From contig OX578152.1 of assembly GCA_951213105.1 (NCBI GenBank), positions 96,346,568-96,410,567 of the forward strand: a stretch of 64,000 bases of DNA, given 5' to 3'. A program made the position numbers and the translations under genes. Positions 1 through 12,669 of this stretch are shown here, piece by piece (the stretch's first letter is position 1; the number at the start of each line of letters is the position of its first letter). The notes under the pieces are model-generated. The model searched no databases, was not told where the DNA came from, and saw only the letters and a program-made list of their open reading frames with translations. The DNA is from Amaurobius ferox (taxonomy: Eukaryota; Arthropoda; Arachnida; Araneae; Amaurobiidae).

Positions 1-67
1 CAACCGTTCTTTCATGATGATGAGACAAACACACATACAGACAGATTTTCAATTTTATTTATATAGA
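1..67 (-). mobile_element. Helitron 5' end (fragment cut by window edge)
   Basis: Read on the minus strand, this begins TCTATATAAATAAAATTGAA and runs into a (C/T)TGT-rich stretch, then GTCTCATCATCATG. The same start recurs at 19279 (minus), 39572 (plus), 62221 (minus) and 62532 (plus). The 5' TC, and the host T that follows the GA on the plus strand, fit the Helitron rule of insertion between A and T. The rest of the element lies outside the window. Confidence 0.6.
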
Positions 68-211
68 TATATATAAATAACATTGTCAGTGTGCTTAAAA
101 TCTCAGCCATTTGCTTTGTTGAAAGATATTTAACTTATATTCAACAACAGAATGATAATTTGCCTGGAAGCCTTTCTGTAATGCAAGAATATCCTTATAG
201 ATAAGTTCCTG

Positions 212-477
212 TTGTTGTTGAAACCCAGACCGTCCGACCTACCAGAAAGATGTAAGGTAACTGTTTGGATGGCCAAAAAGTGCCACCCAATTTAGACCAG
301 AACCCACTGGGGGAGGCATCCACAGGGATCGTACCCTCCTTCCCCTACCACCAACCTCTCGGAAGGACTTACGGATCCACATGTTTAACGTGATCGTACT
401 CTGCGTGAATATGGTGGCAGTGGCGGGAATCGAACCGGGGCCTACTGAGTGTAATTCCATCGTGCTAACCACTGGGC
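212..477 (-). mobile_element. tRNA-derived SINE, near full length, with TSD
   Basis: On the minus strand this has a tRNA-like head. The B-box lies near 425-435 (its complement reads GGAATCGAACC) and the A-box side is at about 465-475. An unrelated body follows, ending in (CAA)n at 211-220. It matches the plus-strand copy at 38823-39107 over its whole length. A direct repeat, TAGATAAGTTCCTG, flanks it (198-211 and 478-491), a TSD typical of LINE-mediated insertion. It encodes no protein. Confidence 0.85.
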
Positions 478-491
478 TAGATAAGTTCCTG

Positions 492-1700
492 TGTATGCAA
501 TTAAAGCAATTTATTGACCTTATCTACAGTTTTAAATTAACACTTTTCAATCACAGTAATATCACCCGTTTAATTGGAAAGTTGAAATTTTTTATCACAT
601 GGCCAAAAAAAAAAAAAAAAACTTAAATCAAGACTATGCATAATGAGGAATACCTTTATTTGCCATTTCATATTTTACCAAAACTGTGATTTTCAGATTA
701 TTAAAAATGTTTTTGTCTCATTTTAGTGGCAATATGAAAATGTTGTTCATATAAATAGTTTTTTCACATCAATCAGGTTATACCAAAAGTTTTTCACTTT
801 CAGTTCACCAGCAGTAGTGTCCAGTCCAAAGACTGAGCGGACATCAATATAGAGGCTGAGACCATTTCAGCAAAACATGCTGCAGCAATGAAGCTAGTCG
901 AATTAGTATGATATCCCCATCACAACTGAAAATGAATAAGATTACTTTGCATTAGACAGACTAAGCAAAATACGATGGTTTAACCAATTTGTCTCGGGGC
1001 ATGAGCTTCACCTTGAAGGGTGATATCAACTTTCAGCCTATCCAGGGGTTACCACAAAGAATTTGTTGAGGGGTATTTTTTTCTTCCCTTAAATTTAAAG
1101 TGATAGATTAAGTAGGAAATAGTTTAAAAAAATTGAGGATTAATTATTCTGGGATATTTTTATATATATATATAAAAAAAAAAAAACCCTGCTCTTGTCT
1201 CTTTTCTAAAGAAAGATCATTTTGACTTAAATCAGTTAATACCCCTTTCCATTTTTGTTTTAAGATGTTTTACTTATACAGCATATTTATTCATGTATTC
1301 TTTTTATATCTAGTAGTTTCATTCTTATTATTTATCAAAAGAAATATATTTATACTGTTTGATAAACAGTATTCTGAAATTTATCCTGTAGACATGCTAA
1401 AGGACAGCATATTTTAAAAAGAAGTTTATTAATGTATCAGTTATAAATTTTATAACAAACTCTTAATAGCAGAGTAAAATATGGCAGGGTGAAAATGATA
1501 AAAATTATATATATGAATTAAAACAAAAAAAAGGGGAAAATTGGAAGAAAAATTTATATTTTAATACTAAAAATCATATTTTTGCACGCTAGTAAACTTT
1601 TGAGGATTAAACATGCATTTTGATGTGTATAAATGTGTTGAATTTATATTATCTGTATTAGTTTTTTGGTTTATGAAATGTGATCAAATTATCTGAAAAT
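492..1700. other. No gene seen
   Basis: A+T-rich DNA with short homopolymers (for example A-runs near 606-620 and 1183) and no reading frame resembling a known family. No splice-linked coding signal was found. Confidence 0.5.
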
Positions 1701-1704
1701 GAGG

Positions 1705-2090
1705 AACTAAAACACTTTTCTTTAAAAGCACGAAATTGCTTAGCTGTTCATTGCTCACTACCCACAAACCATCGTTTCATGGTCATTATTGCTTCTCGTT
1801 AGCAGGGAGCACACATTAGAGTAACCACTGAGCACAAAACTTCATAATGCAAGGATTTCGGATTTTTTCTGGGAAAATTATTTATTTTGGAAATAAAGAA
1901 TGATGTAAATATTTTTGCCAAAAAAATTTGAGTGAAAATAAATATTTCTACTAATAAAATTCTAAATTCTTGCTTTAAGGAGTTTTGTGTTCTGTGGTTA
2001 TTCCAATGCTTGCCCTGTGCAGATGAGTAGTAAGGACAATGAAACAAACCATAGTCTACAAGTAATGAGAGATAATCATTTTAGCACTTT
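1705..2090. repeat. Foldback element with ~110 bp inverted arms
   Basis: The left arm (about 1745-1860: TTGCTCACTACCCACAAACC ... GAGCACAAAACTTC) matches the reverse complement of about 1965-2080, with the same order of motifs (CACAAACCAT, TCATGG/TCATTG, GAGCACAAAACTTC/GAACACAAAACTCC). A half copy of the right arm lies at about 54945-55050. It looks like a non-autonomous inverted-repeat transposon. I could not fix the termini or a TSD. Confidence 0.5.
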
Positions 2091-2619
2091 TATGCAATGT
2101 TCTCTTATAGAGTAAAAGTCACTTTACTGCACTATTTTTTCATCCAGAAGGCCTTTCTTCAAATGAAGTATGTGAAGATGATATCAAATTTTTAAAACTG
2201 AATGTTTCCTTTCCTTCTCCTTTGACAACAATACCTCCTTCATCCAATATATCAAATGACATTAAGACTTGTGCTAATGATTTTGGAGAGTAATGGAGAG
2301 TGGAGTTTTGAAATACAGGTGTTTTACAAATTTAATAAAACCTCATATCACATTGGAATAAAAAACAAAAATACAGTAAAAAAAAGATAACATTGCCATC
2401 ATGTATACAGAATGGCATTAACCTATAAAGTAACTTATTGAAAAATTAATTTTAGCTTATAATTGTTTATCCAATTACCACCTTTTTTTTTCTTTTGTCA
2501 CAACTTCAACGATACTTCGGTTATTAACAAAGTAATAATAACTGACTCATTATAGTAACTTTTCCTCAACCTGGTTCTAATTCATATGTTTGAAAATAAG
2601 TGTGGTTTCCTCTTGTATA

Positions 2620-3527
2620 CAGGGTGTCCCAAAAACATTGACCTTGGCTTTTATTCCTTAAATATTGATCTTAGACATATATAATAAATTACAAAGCTGC
2701 GTGAGAAAAGGTACAGAATTTTATGAAATCCTTTAAAATTTGCAAGGGAATTAAATTATAAGAAATACAAAATTTAAATTTTTATATGACCTCCTTACAA
2801 AAATATTTTCAATGAGTAAAATGTGCCTCATACACTAATAAGATGTACAAAATTTCAGCATTTTATCATAAAAAGTCCCAGAGATATGAAAAGACAAAAA
2901 TGCTGACTTAAACCACTTTTCGATGCATCGACATGGGTTCTCAGAGGGGGGAAAACCATGTCCGCAGATCGCGTTTCAGGGGTCATGCACAAATTATGAA
3001 AGAAAATAATGATTACATAAATAAATAAATAATTTTGCTATTTATTAGTACAAAAGTATCTGCACTGTGTAGAAATAATAACTTTACATAAAGATTACAA
3101 AGCTTGTTCAAAATGTTTTCTATCCATGCCAAAGATCCATTAAAGATAAGAGGCAGATATTATTTGCCTATGATGCATTTCTGCATTGCATCATTTGCAG
3201 TCTTGCTGTAAATATTTACATTTTAATTTGTTATTAATCTCTCCCCAACTTTGTTTAAACATATCTCTGGAACTTCTTATGATAAAGTGCTGAAATTTTG
3301 TACATCACCTTATTAGTGTATGGGGCACATTTTACTCATTGGAAATGTTTTTGTACGGGGACCGTATAAAAATTTAATTTTTGTATTTCTTCAAATTTAA
3401 TTCCCTGAAAATTTTAATTGATTTCATAAAATTCTGTACCTTTTTTTACGTAACTTTGTAATTTATTGTATGTCTAAGATCAATATTTAAGGAATAAAAG
3501 CCATGGTCAATGTTTTTGGACACCCTG
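2620..3527. mobile_element. Long-TIR DNA transposon, 908 bp, TA target
   Basis: It starts CAGGGTGTCCCAAAAACATT and ends with the inverse (GGACACCCTG), with a TA dinucleotide outside each end. The inverted arms extend about 270 bp each: 2690-2890 and 3250-3500 align as inverted copies, including GGAATAAAAGCC and TCTAAGATCAATATTTAAGG. No transposase fragment is visible between them, so it is non-autonomous. TA target and termini suggest the Tc1/mariner supergroup; the family assignment is inference. Confidence 0.7.
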
Positions 3528-3529
3528 TA

Positions 3530-4131
3530 TAGTATACCATTATTAAAAATAGTGAACTCTCATTATTTCCAGAATTGGGGAGTTTTTATATTTTCATTTG
3601 TATTACATATATACTTTGCCTCATAAACTCATGTACATTAAATTTGTGTATTTACAGTAATATATCATTTAGCAAATTTGTTGTGCTATTAACAGCTGTG
3701 CTGTTGATTTTTGTAGCTGTGATTTTAAAAGTATGTCGATATTTTTCTTTCTTAAATGTTTGTGTAATTTGTAAATTTATAACATTTTTAAAGTAATAAA
3801 TCTCAGTATGTAAAAATATTGATGCTTGAAAGTTTAATATTTTCATATTTATAAATGTTAATCATTAAGGTGTTGTCTTCATAAGCACCTATGAACAGAG
3901 ACTAAATTTCGATGCTGCTTTTCTTAATGAATATTTCGGAATAAGCTACATACCCTAGACTTTATAATGAAACAAATATAATATTGACTCTAGAAAACAA
4001 GCTTCAATCAAAAAAAAATTTCAATCAAAAAAATTCATTTTAAATATTTGCCATATGAGCCATCATATTTAAAGACAATGTTAATTTCCCTATTATGCAG
4101 ATTTCTGAACTGACTTTTGATATTTTTAATT
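3530..4131. other. No gene seen
   Basis: A+T-rich flank between two DNA transposons. Short reading frames here have low-complexity composition and no recognisable domain. Confidence 0.4.
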
Positions 4132-4135
4132 TTAA

Positions 4136-6819
4136 CCCTAGAAAGACTGAAAATTGCCATATACCTAGGAAGTCGGAAGGGGCCAGTATGGCCCTTCCTA
4201 GATATTTTGAGTGTAGACCAATTAGATATCTAAAATCTAGAAATACGGTAAAAATTAATTTAATAAAAATATAGTAAAGACTCGATTATTAGAATTCCAT
4301 GGGGTTTTAGCCTATTTGGATAATCAAAATGTCTGATTAAATGGAATGTAAGGACTTTTTCAATCATATTTATATTTTCATTGTTTAGATAATTGAGTTT
4401 CCACTCTAGATAAATAATAATTATAGATAATAATAATAATAAACTAAAATACTCTTGTTCAATTAATGAAACTGAAAATTTATATGATACTAACCTGATT
4501 TATTTTCATTTTGTACAGTTTTCAATACAATCAATGCACCGCACTTCTCTCAAAGCACATTTGCTTCAAACTGCTTTTTTGCAATCCGGACATGTGTTCC
4601 ATGTATGATTTCCTTTACAAGATATTTTTACCCTACATTTGGTTCTCTTTTTGATAGTGTTGTCTTCTCTGTTTAGACATTGCTCCTTCGGATTCCTTGC
4701 ATTAGCTGTATTTCTTCATGACATGTAGGGAGCAAGGAGCTCGTCACATAACTGCAGGATAAAATTTCTGCGACTAAGTTCCTTCTTTCCGATCACCTCT
4801 TTATATAAAATCCACGCATTTATAGCAGATATATCTAAAACATTAAAAAATACGTGCATAGGCCAACGACGAGTTCCTGATTTAGTACTATAAAGGCTTA
4901 TCATTTGGGCTACAATGTCCACACCGTACTTTGTTCGATTATAATATGTTATAGTGTCTGGCTTCTTCTTCTCATTGCCGTCGATGATTACGGTGTTGTG
5001 AAGAGAACTTAGCAGCAATACATTTTTATTTTTCTTCCCTTGATAGACAGTTAATGTTATATCTTTATCCTTTCTGTACAAAATAGTGGAATAAAAATTT
5101 TGCTTTCCTAATTTCGGTGTTGGTGGCACCTCTCTACGATCTCTTCTAAGTGTTCCAACCAGACTTGTTGACTGGGACTTCAATTTTTCACATAATTTTG
5201 CAGTAGTAAAATAGCTGTCGGTTGTTATATTTCTTCCTTTTCCCAAGTATGGCTGAGTCAACTTCATAACAACATGTTTATGAACAGCTTGGTCAGCTGG
5301 CCGCTCACTATATGCACCAGTATAAGGAAACCCATTCAGCACATATTTTGAATCTATGCAAACAAGCAGCCAAAATTTTATCCCAAACTTGTCTGGCTTA
5401 CTTGGAAGATATTGGGTGAAAGGGCATCTAGCCTTAGATGGAAGAAGTTGCTCATCTACAGTGAGATTCACTCCAGGTTTATAACAAGGTGCACTGTTTT
5501 CAATGAAAGGGTACCATAAAGCGGACACCAGAGTGAATTTATCTGACTTCAGTCGCTCTGGTTTTTCTGTTTTGTGATCAAAGCGAAGGAAACGTATGAT
5601 TTCTTTGAAACGATCTCTAGCCATACTCTGTGAGAAAAATGGTGGACCCCAAACGGTCGATCATAAAGTATTCAAAGGAGAGTTCTTTGCTCTATACAGG
5701 CCTCTTGCGTACATAATTGAAAAAACAGCTTCGAGTTCATTGAAAGATACAGGCCAAGTGTTTTTACTTAGACGATGGCAAGCTTCTTCTTCTATGCATT
5801 CTTTTATATACCGTATCATTCGATTGCTGAAAATCAGTCGTCAAGCACTAAGCACACTGTCTTCGCAAATGTTTCTTTTAGCATACAATGTTGGACCTTT
5901 TGTTTCCTTCACTACGTTTTGGGCTGCACATCGGCCTACTGTCCCAGAAAGTGAAATTACTTTCCATACTGTTCCTTCTGCAGAAATGTCTTCCTTTCCA
6001 ACTGAGGGTAGAATATTATGAATGGAACATTTACTACGACGTTTTCGACTACTACCACTAAACACACCCCTGGTACTCCCACGTCCACGCTTTTATCTAC
6101 TATTTATAGATGCTTGGGGGTTAGTTTCAGAATATTCATTGTCCGAACTATTACTTTCATGGCATTCACTGTCATGCTGCGAATTAATTTCAGATTCATC
6201 ATCAGAATTGTTGCTTTTTGTGAGATCATATTCTTTGTCTCTGTCAAAATCACTAATTTCACTATCACCTGAATCAATTTCATCTAATTGTTGTAATTCT
6301 TTCAAAATTTCTTCCTGACTGAGTCCACGTGTCCGACGCATCTTCTCTAATGACTAATTAAAAACTGAGTGTATGATACTGTACCACGGAGTTATCTGTA
6401 CACGCCAAAATGTAAAATTTATTTCTCTTTCGAAGAGCAATCATTATTGTTCGCCTGGCCAACTGTCGCCAGTGGGGGGAGGTAGTATTTGGAATTCAAA
6501 CCGGCTGTAAAAAGAGGAAGGTCAAGGTCAAACTAGACTGAATGGCACTTGTCATGTTACAGCGATTATGAGAAACGAAGAATTTCTCCGTATTATTGTA
6601 AAATACCTTAGGGGCCACTCTGGCCCCTCCCGTCATTCTAGGTATAAGGTTCGATATTTACGCTCCTATGAGGCTAATACATAAATGATTAAATAAGCAC
6701 TAAAATAGGATCATATTATAAAAAGTCAGAAAGCTGCACTACGTTCAGTTAATTATTATTGGAATTACTGAACAACAAATAACGAGAGGGGCCACACAGG
6801 CCCCTCCATCTTTCTAGTG
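4136..6819 (-). mobile_element. piggyBac-family transposon, both ends present
   Basis: TTAA sites at 4132-4135 and 6820-6823 bracket a 2.7 kb unit. Its ends read CCCTAGAAAGA (left) and, inverted, CACTAGAAAGA (right), the classic piggyBac terminus. Subterminal copies of a GGGGCCA...TGGCCC motif lie at about 4178-4200, 6610-6630 and 6788-6805, probably transposase binding sites. The transposase runs on the minus strand and is broken (next entry). TTAA target and termini are seen directly; the binding-site role is inference. Confidence 0.9.
4566..6341 (-). pseudogene. piggyBac transposase, interrupted
   Basis: The longest open part (5624-4716, 302 codons) carries the DDE-type core of piggyBac transposases, which cut and paste DNA at TTAA without a net footprint. 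Three catalytic aspartates are visible: NLTVDEQLL, NITTDSYFT and KYGVDIVAQM. Upstream, an acidic Ser/Asp-rich N-terminus (from 6341, starting MRRTRGLSQEE) stops at 6093. A basic stretch (SGSSRKRRSK) follows in another frame to 5841. Then an in-frame TGA falls just before the WGPPFF segment (near 5668). Downstream of a TGA at 4716, the same frame continues into a Cys/His-rich tail (CRVKISCKGNHTWNTCPDC) ending at 4566, the remnant of the family's C-terminal DNA-binding domain. There are at least three lesions, so a functional product is unlikely, although all three Asp survive. Confidence 0.88.
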
Positions 6820-7302
6820 TTAATTCATTACAACAAAATCCATGTCACCCTGCTTTTTAACCAGAACTTATATTCATTTTTTATTCCTTTTGAACATATA
6901 CTAGTTGAATAACATTGAGTGAGGTAATGCCATATACTGACATACAAAAAATAAAGTTTGTTTCTCACAACGGTGGCCGTGTTGTGACATTAAAATCACA
7001 GCAAAAGCACCAAAATGTAATCGTGCTGTGATAGTGCATATGCCATTATACAATGTGAGTGCATATTATCTCGGGCAATTTAATAGCATCTTTTATAAAC
7101 AGCCATTAAATACTTTTTCATTGGTAATCTAAATAGAATAATAAATATATAATACAATACTATGTCGATAATAACTATGTCAATACACCACTTTTAAATA
7201 GTATAATAATAATTCTTTAGTATAATAATAATAATCAGGACATCTTTTTAGCTGTTACCCTACAAATTTGTGAAGTATTCGATTTACAAGTAAGAAAAGG
7301 AG

Positions 7303-7715
7303 AGAGATGATGGATCTCCTTCTTCAGTGCAAGATAACCCAAACCAACAAACCTCAAGTCAAAAGAATAAAATGGGTACAAATGGAAAAATTAAATGGGG
7401 TTTATATATACCCAAATCATGTCCACGGAGCGAGTCAACTAGAAAGCAGAATAAAAAACAGCTCAACCGATACAAAACAGGGAATTAGCACAGAAGATTG
7501 AAGTGCCCCAAAATATAATGCTAAGCTGTTCTTCATTGTGCTTTCTGATTGGCTTTCTTAGGTGGACTCTTAAACCACAATTTGGGTATATATACTGCTC
7601 TGTTTCTTTCAATGTCCATTTTGTCTTTTTTACTTCAGGTTTGTTGGACTATTTTGCACTGAAGAAGAGAATCCAACGTGCCCTCCAAACAGCTGTATGC
7701 TACATTATTTATTAA
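7303..7715 (+). other. Possible retroelement tail
   Basis: The base composition is less A+T rich than the surroundings. Two short frames (7307-7501 and 7503-7715) abut. The second ends in CACTGAAGAAGAGAATCC followed by AAACAGCTGTATGCTAC, a CTGAAGAAG...AAAC pattern that resembles the 3' regions of some arthropod retroelements, including Penelope-like ones. I see no reverse transcriptase motif, so this is only a weak lead. Confidence 0.2.
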
Positions 7716-8705
7716 TTTGTGCTTAATTATGTTAAGTTTTTCCTTATCCTTTGCACAAAGTGTTTTTATTTGTTGTGTATGTAATCAAGTTTTGACATAT
7801 TTATACATATGTCATTGTTTGCTGGTTTTCAAATATGAGATTTGGCTGTATTAATTTACATTATTAAGTCTGAAAATAATGAGGGAAATTAATTTCTTTT
7901 TGTGTATGATCCATACACACTTATGTTTTGGGTCAGATTTGTCAGAAACAAAATGATTAATTAATATTTCATGGAACTAAAATGCTATCAAAATTAAAGA
8001 AGGAAAAAAGTGTAAATAAAACATTGTAAAATCCAGACCAAACTTATACATTGAATACAGATATATGCAATCAGCTATTCTCTATTCTCCATTTTCTATT
8101 TCTTTCCCTGTCTTGCTTAACATGTTTGTTTGACCATAACATCTGTTTCATTTGAAATTTTTTCCAAAAAGAATGTTGTGCTAGATTTATAATTTCCATC
8201 TATCAATGTATAAAATAGCAAAAAAATGATTTAATAATTATCTCCATCTCCTTCTTTAAATGAATTAAAATTAATAAAAGTGGCACATATTGGTTTTAAA
8301 CAAGTTTTGTCATGAGTACACATTTTGACTAAACCTGGTAAAAGTAGCTTTTAAATTTTGAAATCTTGCATAATAACAGAAGTTTATCTATCTGTGTTTC
8401 TGTTGTCATCATTAAACATGAAATTGAAGCATCAGATAATGGTGAAATTTTTTATAGAAGTGCTTTACTTCCCTGTAGCATGCACTCCATTGAGATTTTA
8501 TTAAAATTCAAATTAGTTTAAAGTCAAAAAATATATTTTCTGCCATGATATCAAATTAAATCCATTCTTTCTTTGCCGCACAGATGACAGACAATAATTT
8601 GAGACCGGGTGCTTTGCTTAAATCTTTAGTATAAAAAAAACGGCTGATTTCACACTAAGTGCATTTAATTCATGAGTTTAACTTTGCAGATTTAGAATTT
8701 TTTTT

Positions 8706-8818
8706 GTGTGTGTGTGTGTGTGTGTATTATATTATCTTTATGAGTATTGTGTTACACATTGATAAATTGCATGAAAATTCACTCCAATAGCAATATATAT
8801 ATATATATATATATATAT
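8706..8818. repeat. Microsatellites (TG)n and (TA)n
   Basis: A TG run at about 8706-8726 and an AT run at about 8793-8818. Plain simple repeats, 70 bp apart. Confidence 0.9.
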
Positions 8819-9312
8819 TCATTTTGGGGTTAAAGGAATTTTAAAGAGTGATAACCATGTAAAATTATTATGAAAATGACAATTTATAATAATGTATACC
8901 TAAGAAACTCTTTGTGGTGTTTTGAATGGATGTATTTTTAGGTGTATGTATGTGTTCTTAAAGCTTTTATCTAATTAATTGATATATAATCTTATTTTTT
9001 TTTCTTAAAGTCATTCCTCCTTAGTTTGTGTTGTGAAATTGTAAATAAATGACTCAATGTATAGTGATTTTTGTATGAATATAGCCAAATTTCTCATTCG
9101 AGTTGTATATTAGTGAGTGCGACATCTTTAGCAGTAATATCTTTTATAAATTTTGACAATAGGATATGCTGTACTATAATTGTTTTCAGTGCTGTATTAA
9201 AGTTTAATAAATATATTTATCGAAATTGAATAAGTATTGTTTAAGAGAATGAGGCATGTCTTAAACAAAAGCTAATGGTTTGTTTCTGGCATGAATGGCC
9301 AGCCAAGATATT

Positions 9313-9597
9313 ATTCTTCTTCTTCAACCCAGACCGTCCAGTCTACCTGAAAGTGTAAGGTATCTGTTTGGACAGCCGGGAAGTGCCACCCAATTTAAAC
9401 TGGAACCCAGTGGGGATGGCATCCACAAGGACCGTACCCTTCTATCCCTACCACCAGCCTCACGGAAGGACTCACAGACCCATATATTTAATATGCCCAA
9501 ACTCCATGTGAACACAAGGACAGTTTAATCAGAGCCAGGAATCGAACTTGGGTCGTCCGAATGCAATCACCGCACCATAACCACTAGGCTGTCCCAC
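9313..9597 (-). mobile_element. tRNA-derived SINE, diverged copy
   Basis: Aligned over its length with the 212-477 and 38823-39107 copies: ACCCAGACCGTCCAG tail region at 9328, AAGTGCCACCCAATTTAAAC core at 9381-9400, and a tRNA-like head at the right end (complement GGAATCGAAC at 9538-9547, ACCACTAGGCTG near 9580-9591). The body differs in the middle (AATATGCCCAAACTCC), so this is an older copy or another subfamily. No clear TSD was seen. Confidence 0.75.
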
Positions 9598-9599
9598 CC

Positions 9600-11230
9600 T
9601 GTAGCTCAGGGCTTTTACAACTGCTATAAATACTGATTTAAATACTCAGATTTTAAAATTGCTGCAAATATTGCTGTAAACTTTTGTAGGCAGGAGACAA
9701 AGACTATTCAGTTCAGGGCAATCCTAGCCATCGAAAATTATTTCTAAATTTTAGTTACAAGTTTGTCGTTAAACAATGAAGTAAAAACTTGTTTCACTTA
9801 CCTTACAAACTTTATCAATTTAAACAAAATACTAAAATATGGTGGATAAACAGAAACACCTAAATATATTTAATTTAGACATGCATTTATTTCTTTATTA
9901 TCAATTTTATGAATGTAGAGTCAATTAGATAATTGTATTTGATTAATAATTTTGTAGCTAAAAGATAGTTCTGCACTCATATGCACAAAACAATTTCATA
10001 ACTTTCGCTAATTGGTATTGGAAAGAGAAATGATAAGAACATTTAGGTTTAAAATACTCGCAACAAAGCCTATCGTGAGAACAATTGATTGATTGTTGCA
10101 GCGATTTTAAGGTAGCTCATGCATTTGCTGCGACTTATTTGATCCCTGGGCCAGTTGCATGGTATAATAACCTTCATTGGTCACTATAATTTGCAAAAAT
10201 TAAGGCAGACATGTTTTATTGTTGCCAGTGCAATTAATATCTATTTGGTGTGAACAAGTCGCAATAAAGTTTCTCATTCATCAATCCTGATTGCTGCACT
10301 AGGAGAATGAAAGCAAGGACACCTATCATGAATTTTGACTATAATCACTGATATGTTGACCTTAATTAGTCATTAGTGCCTATTGATATTTTGTTAAGTT
10401 ATTGGGCAATAACTACTATGGAAAATTAAATGGTTACATTTTACTCTTTTTAGTGTTGTAAAGGTATTCTAACTTATTTTATCAAATTATACTTGACGAA
10501 CACCTAACCTGTAGTGGAGTAGAAGATACAATATGTAATCTTCCACTTAAAGAAATAATACTGCATAAAAGTTGATAAAAAATCTTTTTTAAACCAGAAT
10601 TTTTTTAATATTTCAAATGTCGAATAGAAAGAGTAAATAAAATAGATTTAAAGTAAAATTTAAATATTTTTTACATATAATGAGAAGTGAAATATTTGTA
10701 TTTGTTTGCTTTGATGGCAGCTTAGCTTAGTCTTGGTGAGAAATCACAATATGAAAAACCTATGCAGGAGACTGCAATCATTTTTGAAAAAATTAAAAGT
10801 AATTTTTTATTTCCAATCGAATTTTCTATTTTTAAAACTATTAAAGGAATAACAAAAATTTAAATGGATTTAAAATTTTTTAAATATTTCACCTCAAATG
10901 CACACCTGACATAATAAAATATTTGGAATGAAAAAAAATATAATAAAATTTTATTTTTGCTTTATTATTATCGGTATATTTGGATGCGTTTCATCATTTT
11001 TGAGAAGTTTATTAAACAAAAACATCACATGGGATACAGACATGCTAAAAACATAATTATTGTTGATTGTATCAAATGTTAGTTAGGTTACAATGGGAAT
11101 CCTATTAAATTAACTAAATTGCTCAGCAACATGGACATAGGATTCTCTGCTTACCATCATACCACTGTGAATTAAATCCCATCCAGCATGTGCAGGGTAT
11201 CATCGTATTTGTAGCTTGAGAAAATCGTAC
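9600..11230. other. No gene seen
   Basis: A+T-rich, no recognisable protein similarity, no long repeats shared with the rest of the window. Confidence 0.4.
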
Positions 11231-11371
11231 TTTTTAAAAGCTGATGAAGTGCGATATCTGATTAAAGAGGCTATAGAATGTGCTGCACTGCTGAACTGGC
11301 AAAACTACATCAACCATGTATTAAAGGAAGAAGGAAATATGTGGACACTTGACAATACTGTAGAAAGGTAG
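11231..11371 (+). pseudogene. Fragment of a transposase-associated C-terminal domain
   Basis: Frame from 11231 to a TAG at 11369-11371. The peptide has the pattern VRYLIKEAI...NWQNYINHVLKEE...MW..DN. This resembles the helical tail after the DDE_3 (IS630/Tc1-like) catalytic domain in many arthropod transposon proteins: an EAIE...W...V.HV..EE....W..D pattern before an acidic end. There is no catalytic part nearby. Probably a short TE relic; the family assignment is from memory of the pattern. Confidence 0.35.
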
Positions 11372-12395
11372 TCTTTTGTAATCAACAGCGAGTCAACTGA
11401 TTTAGAAGTTTGCTACATTTCCACATAAGTTACGTAAGAAATTTGTAATGTTCTTGTAACATTATTTAATACTTTGTTATTTCTCATCTTGAGCAAAATA
11501 ATTAACATGTAAAAGAAAAAGAATATAGTTTTTTAAAGTAGCAGCTCTTACTGTTTGTATGTAAATTAAATGGATGAAAGACAAACATATACCATATTCG
11601 GACTTTCTAGCTACTCCAGTTTTCAAGTTATACCCCCGAAAAAGCATTCATTCTTATGGCAGACCCAGAACGAGCTAGTCTGATTAGGTTTAAAATTCAA
11701 AAATTTAAAATATACTGCAAAAGACATACTAAATTTGGATATTATAGCTGCTCCAGTTCTTAAGTTATTCCCCATAAACTAGTACATTCATATAGGGAAC
11801 CTATGAAGGGCAAGCCCGATGTGACTCAAAATAAAAGAAAACTAAAATTCATTGCAACAGACAACAACGTGCCAAATTTTGTGTTACTATGGTTAATTGA
11901 GCCTGATTAATTTAGGCCTCAAAGATTTGAATATAAATGAGCCAGCTGCTATATTACTATACAAGTTTACAACTCAATATATATTACTAATAAGACTTGC
12001 AATTGCAATATGGGCGTGCATGAAATAAAAATAGCTCAATTAAATAAACAATCTTTGATGACACAGATATGATTACATAATGCAAGGGTAGATGTCAACA
12101 AAGTAATTTTAAATGTAACTTACGCAATTCCTTTAGTAAACTTCCAAAATCAAATATTGTGCATATATGCTTGTAGCGGCAATATGAAATTTGTCATCAA
12201 AACATATCTTTTTATGAATATTTGTGCCAAATAATCCTAAGAGAAGATAAATCTTGATATATCCTACTGAAATTATGCACGAAATGATTGTAAATTTCAA
12301 AAAATCATCTGTAATATACGGATACACCCACAGAATACTATATAATATTAGCCTATGGATACACCGATGTTACAAAAAACATGGCCGCTGTGCAG
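11372..12395. other. No gene seen
   Basis: A+T-rich sequence with no supportable coding, RNA or repeat feature. Confidence 0.35.
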
Positions 12396-12399
12396 TGGA

Positions 12400-12660
12400 A
12401 TCGCGAACGTGACGTCAAATGAAACTCATCTATGAGTGGAGCGGATTGTTTCTGATTTCCAATTCTTTAGCCAATCAGGTGAAGGTGAAATACAAGACGT
12501 ATATGCCTATCATGAAGGCTAGATGGAACGAGAGATTAAATGTCAAAACGCTGCGCGTTTCCTATTGGCTGTAAATCCTGTGACATCACGATTTGGTCTT
12601 GGCGTATTACTTGGCGCTCTTTGAAAACTTTTGTGAAGTTATCGCTAAAAATGGCGCAAG
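12400..12660 (+). promoter_or_regulatory. Promoter-like island (CRE and two CCAAT boxes)
   Basis: This is a locally G+C-richer stretch in A+T-rich surroundings. It holds a CRE-like palindrome GTGACGTCAA at about 12408-12417, AGCCAATCAG at about 12470-12479, and an inverted CCAAT (CCTATTGGCTG) at 12561-12571. Downstream, CTAAAAATGGCGCAAGTAAC at about 12641-12660 has the form of an initiator ATG followed by a possible splice donor. 42 bp (12528-12569) are identical to the inverted segment 27113-27154 upstream of the MULE-type gene, so this may be the promoter end of a lost relative. No downstream coding exon was found. Confidence 0.4.
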
Positions 12661-12669
12661 TAACTTAAT

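Larger units (their letters stand above)
6824..9312. other. No gene seen; unassigned A+T-rich DNA
   Basis: It contains (TAA)-rich patches near 7205-7235, a (TG)n run at 8706-8726, a (TA)n run at 8793-8818 and the weak retroelement-like stretch listed separately. No coding region can be supported. Confidence 0.4.

Noticed and set aside
5596..6318. Plus-strand open frames across the piggyBac element
   Set aside because: They are antisense shadows of the transposase on the minus strand.
4136..6819. piggyBac at 4.1 kb as the source of the 32 kb TTAA insertion
   Set aside because: Its termini (CCCTAGAAAGA) differ completely from GGCGGAGATAAA; only the TTAA target is shared.
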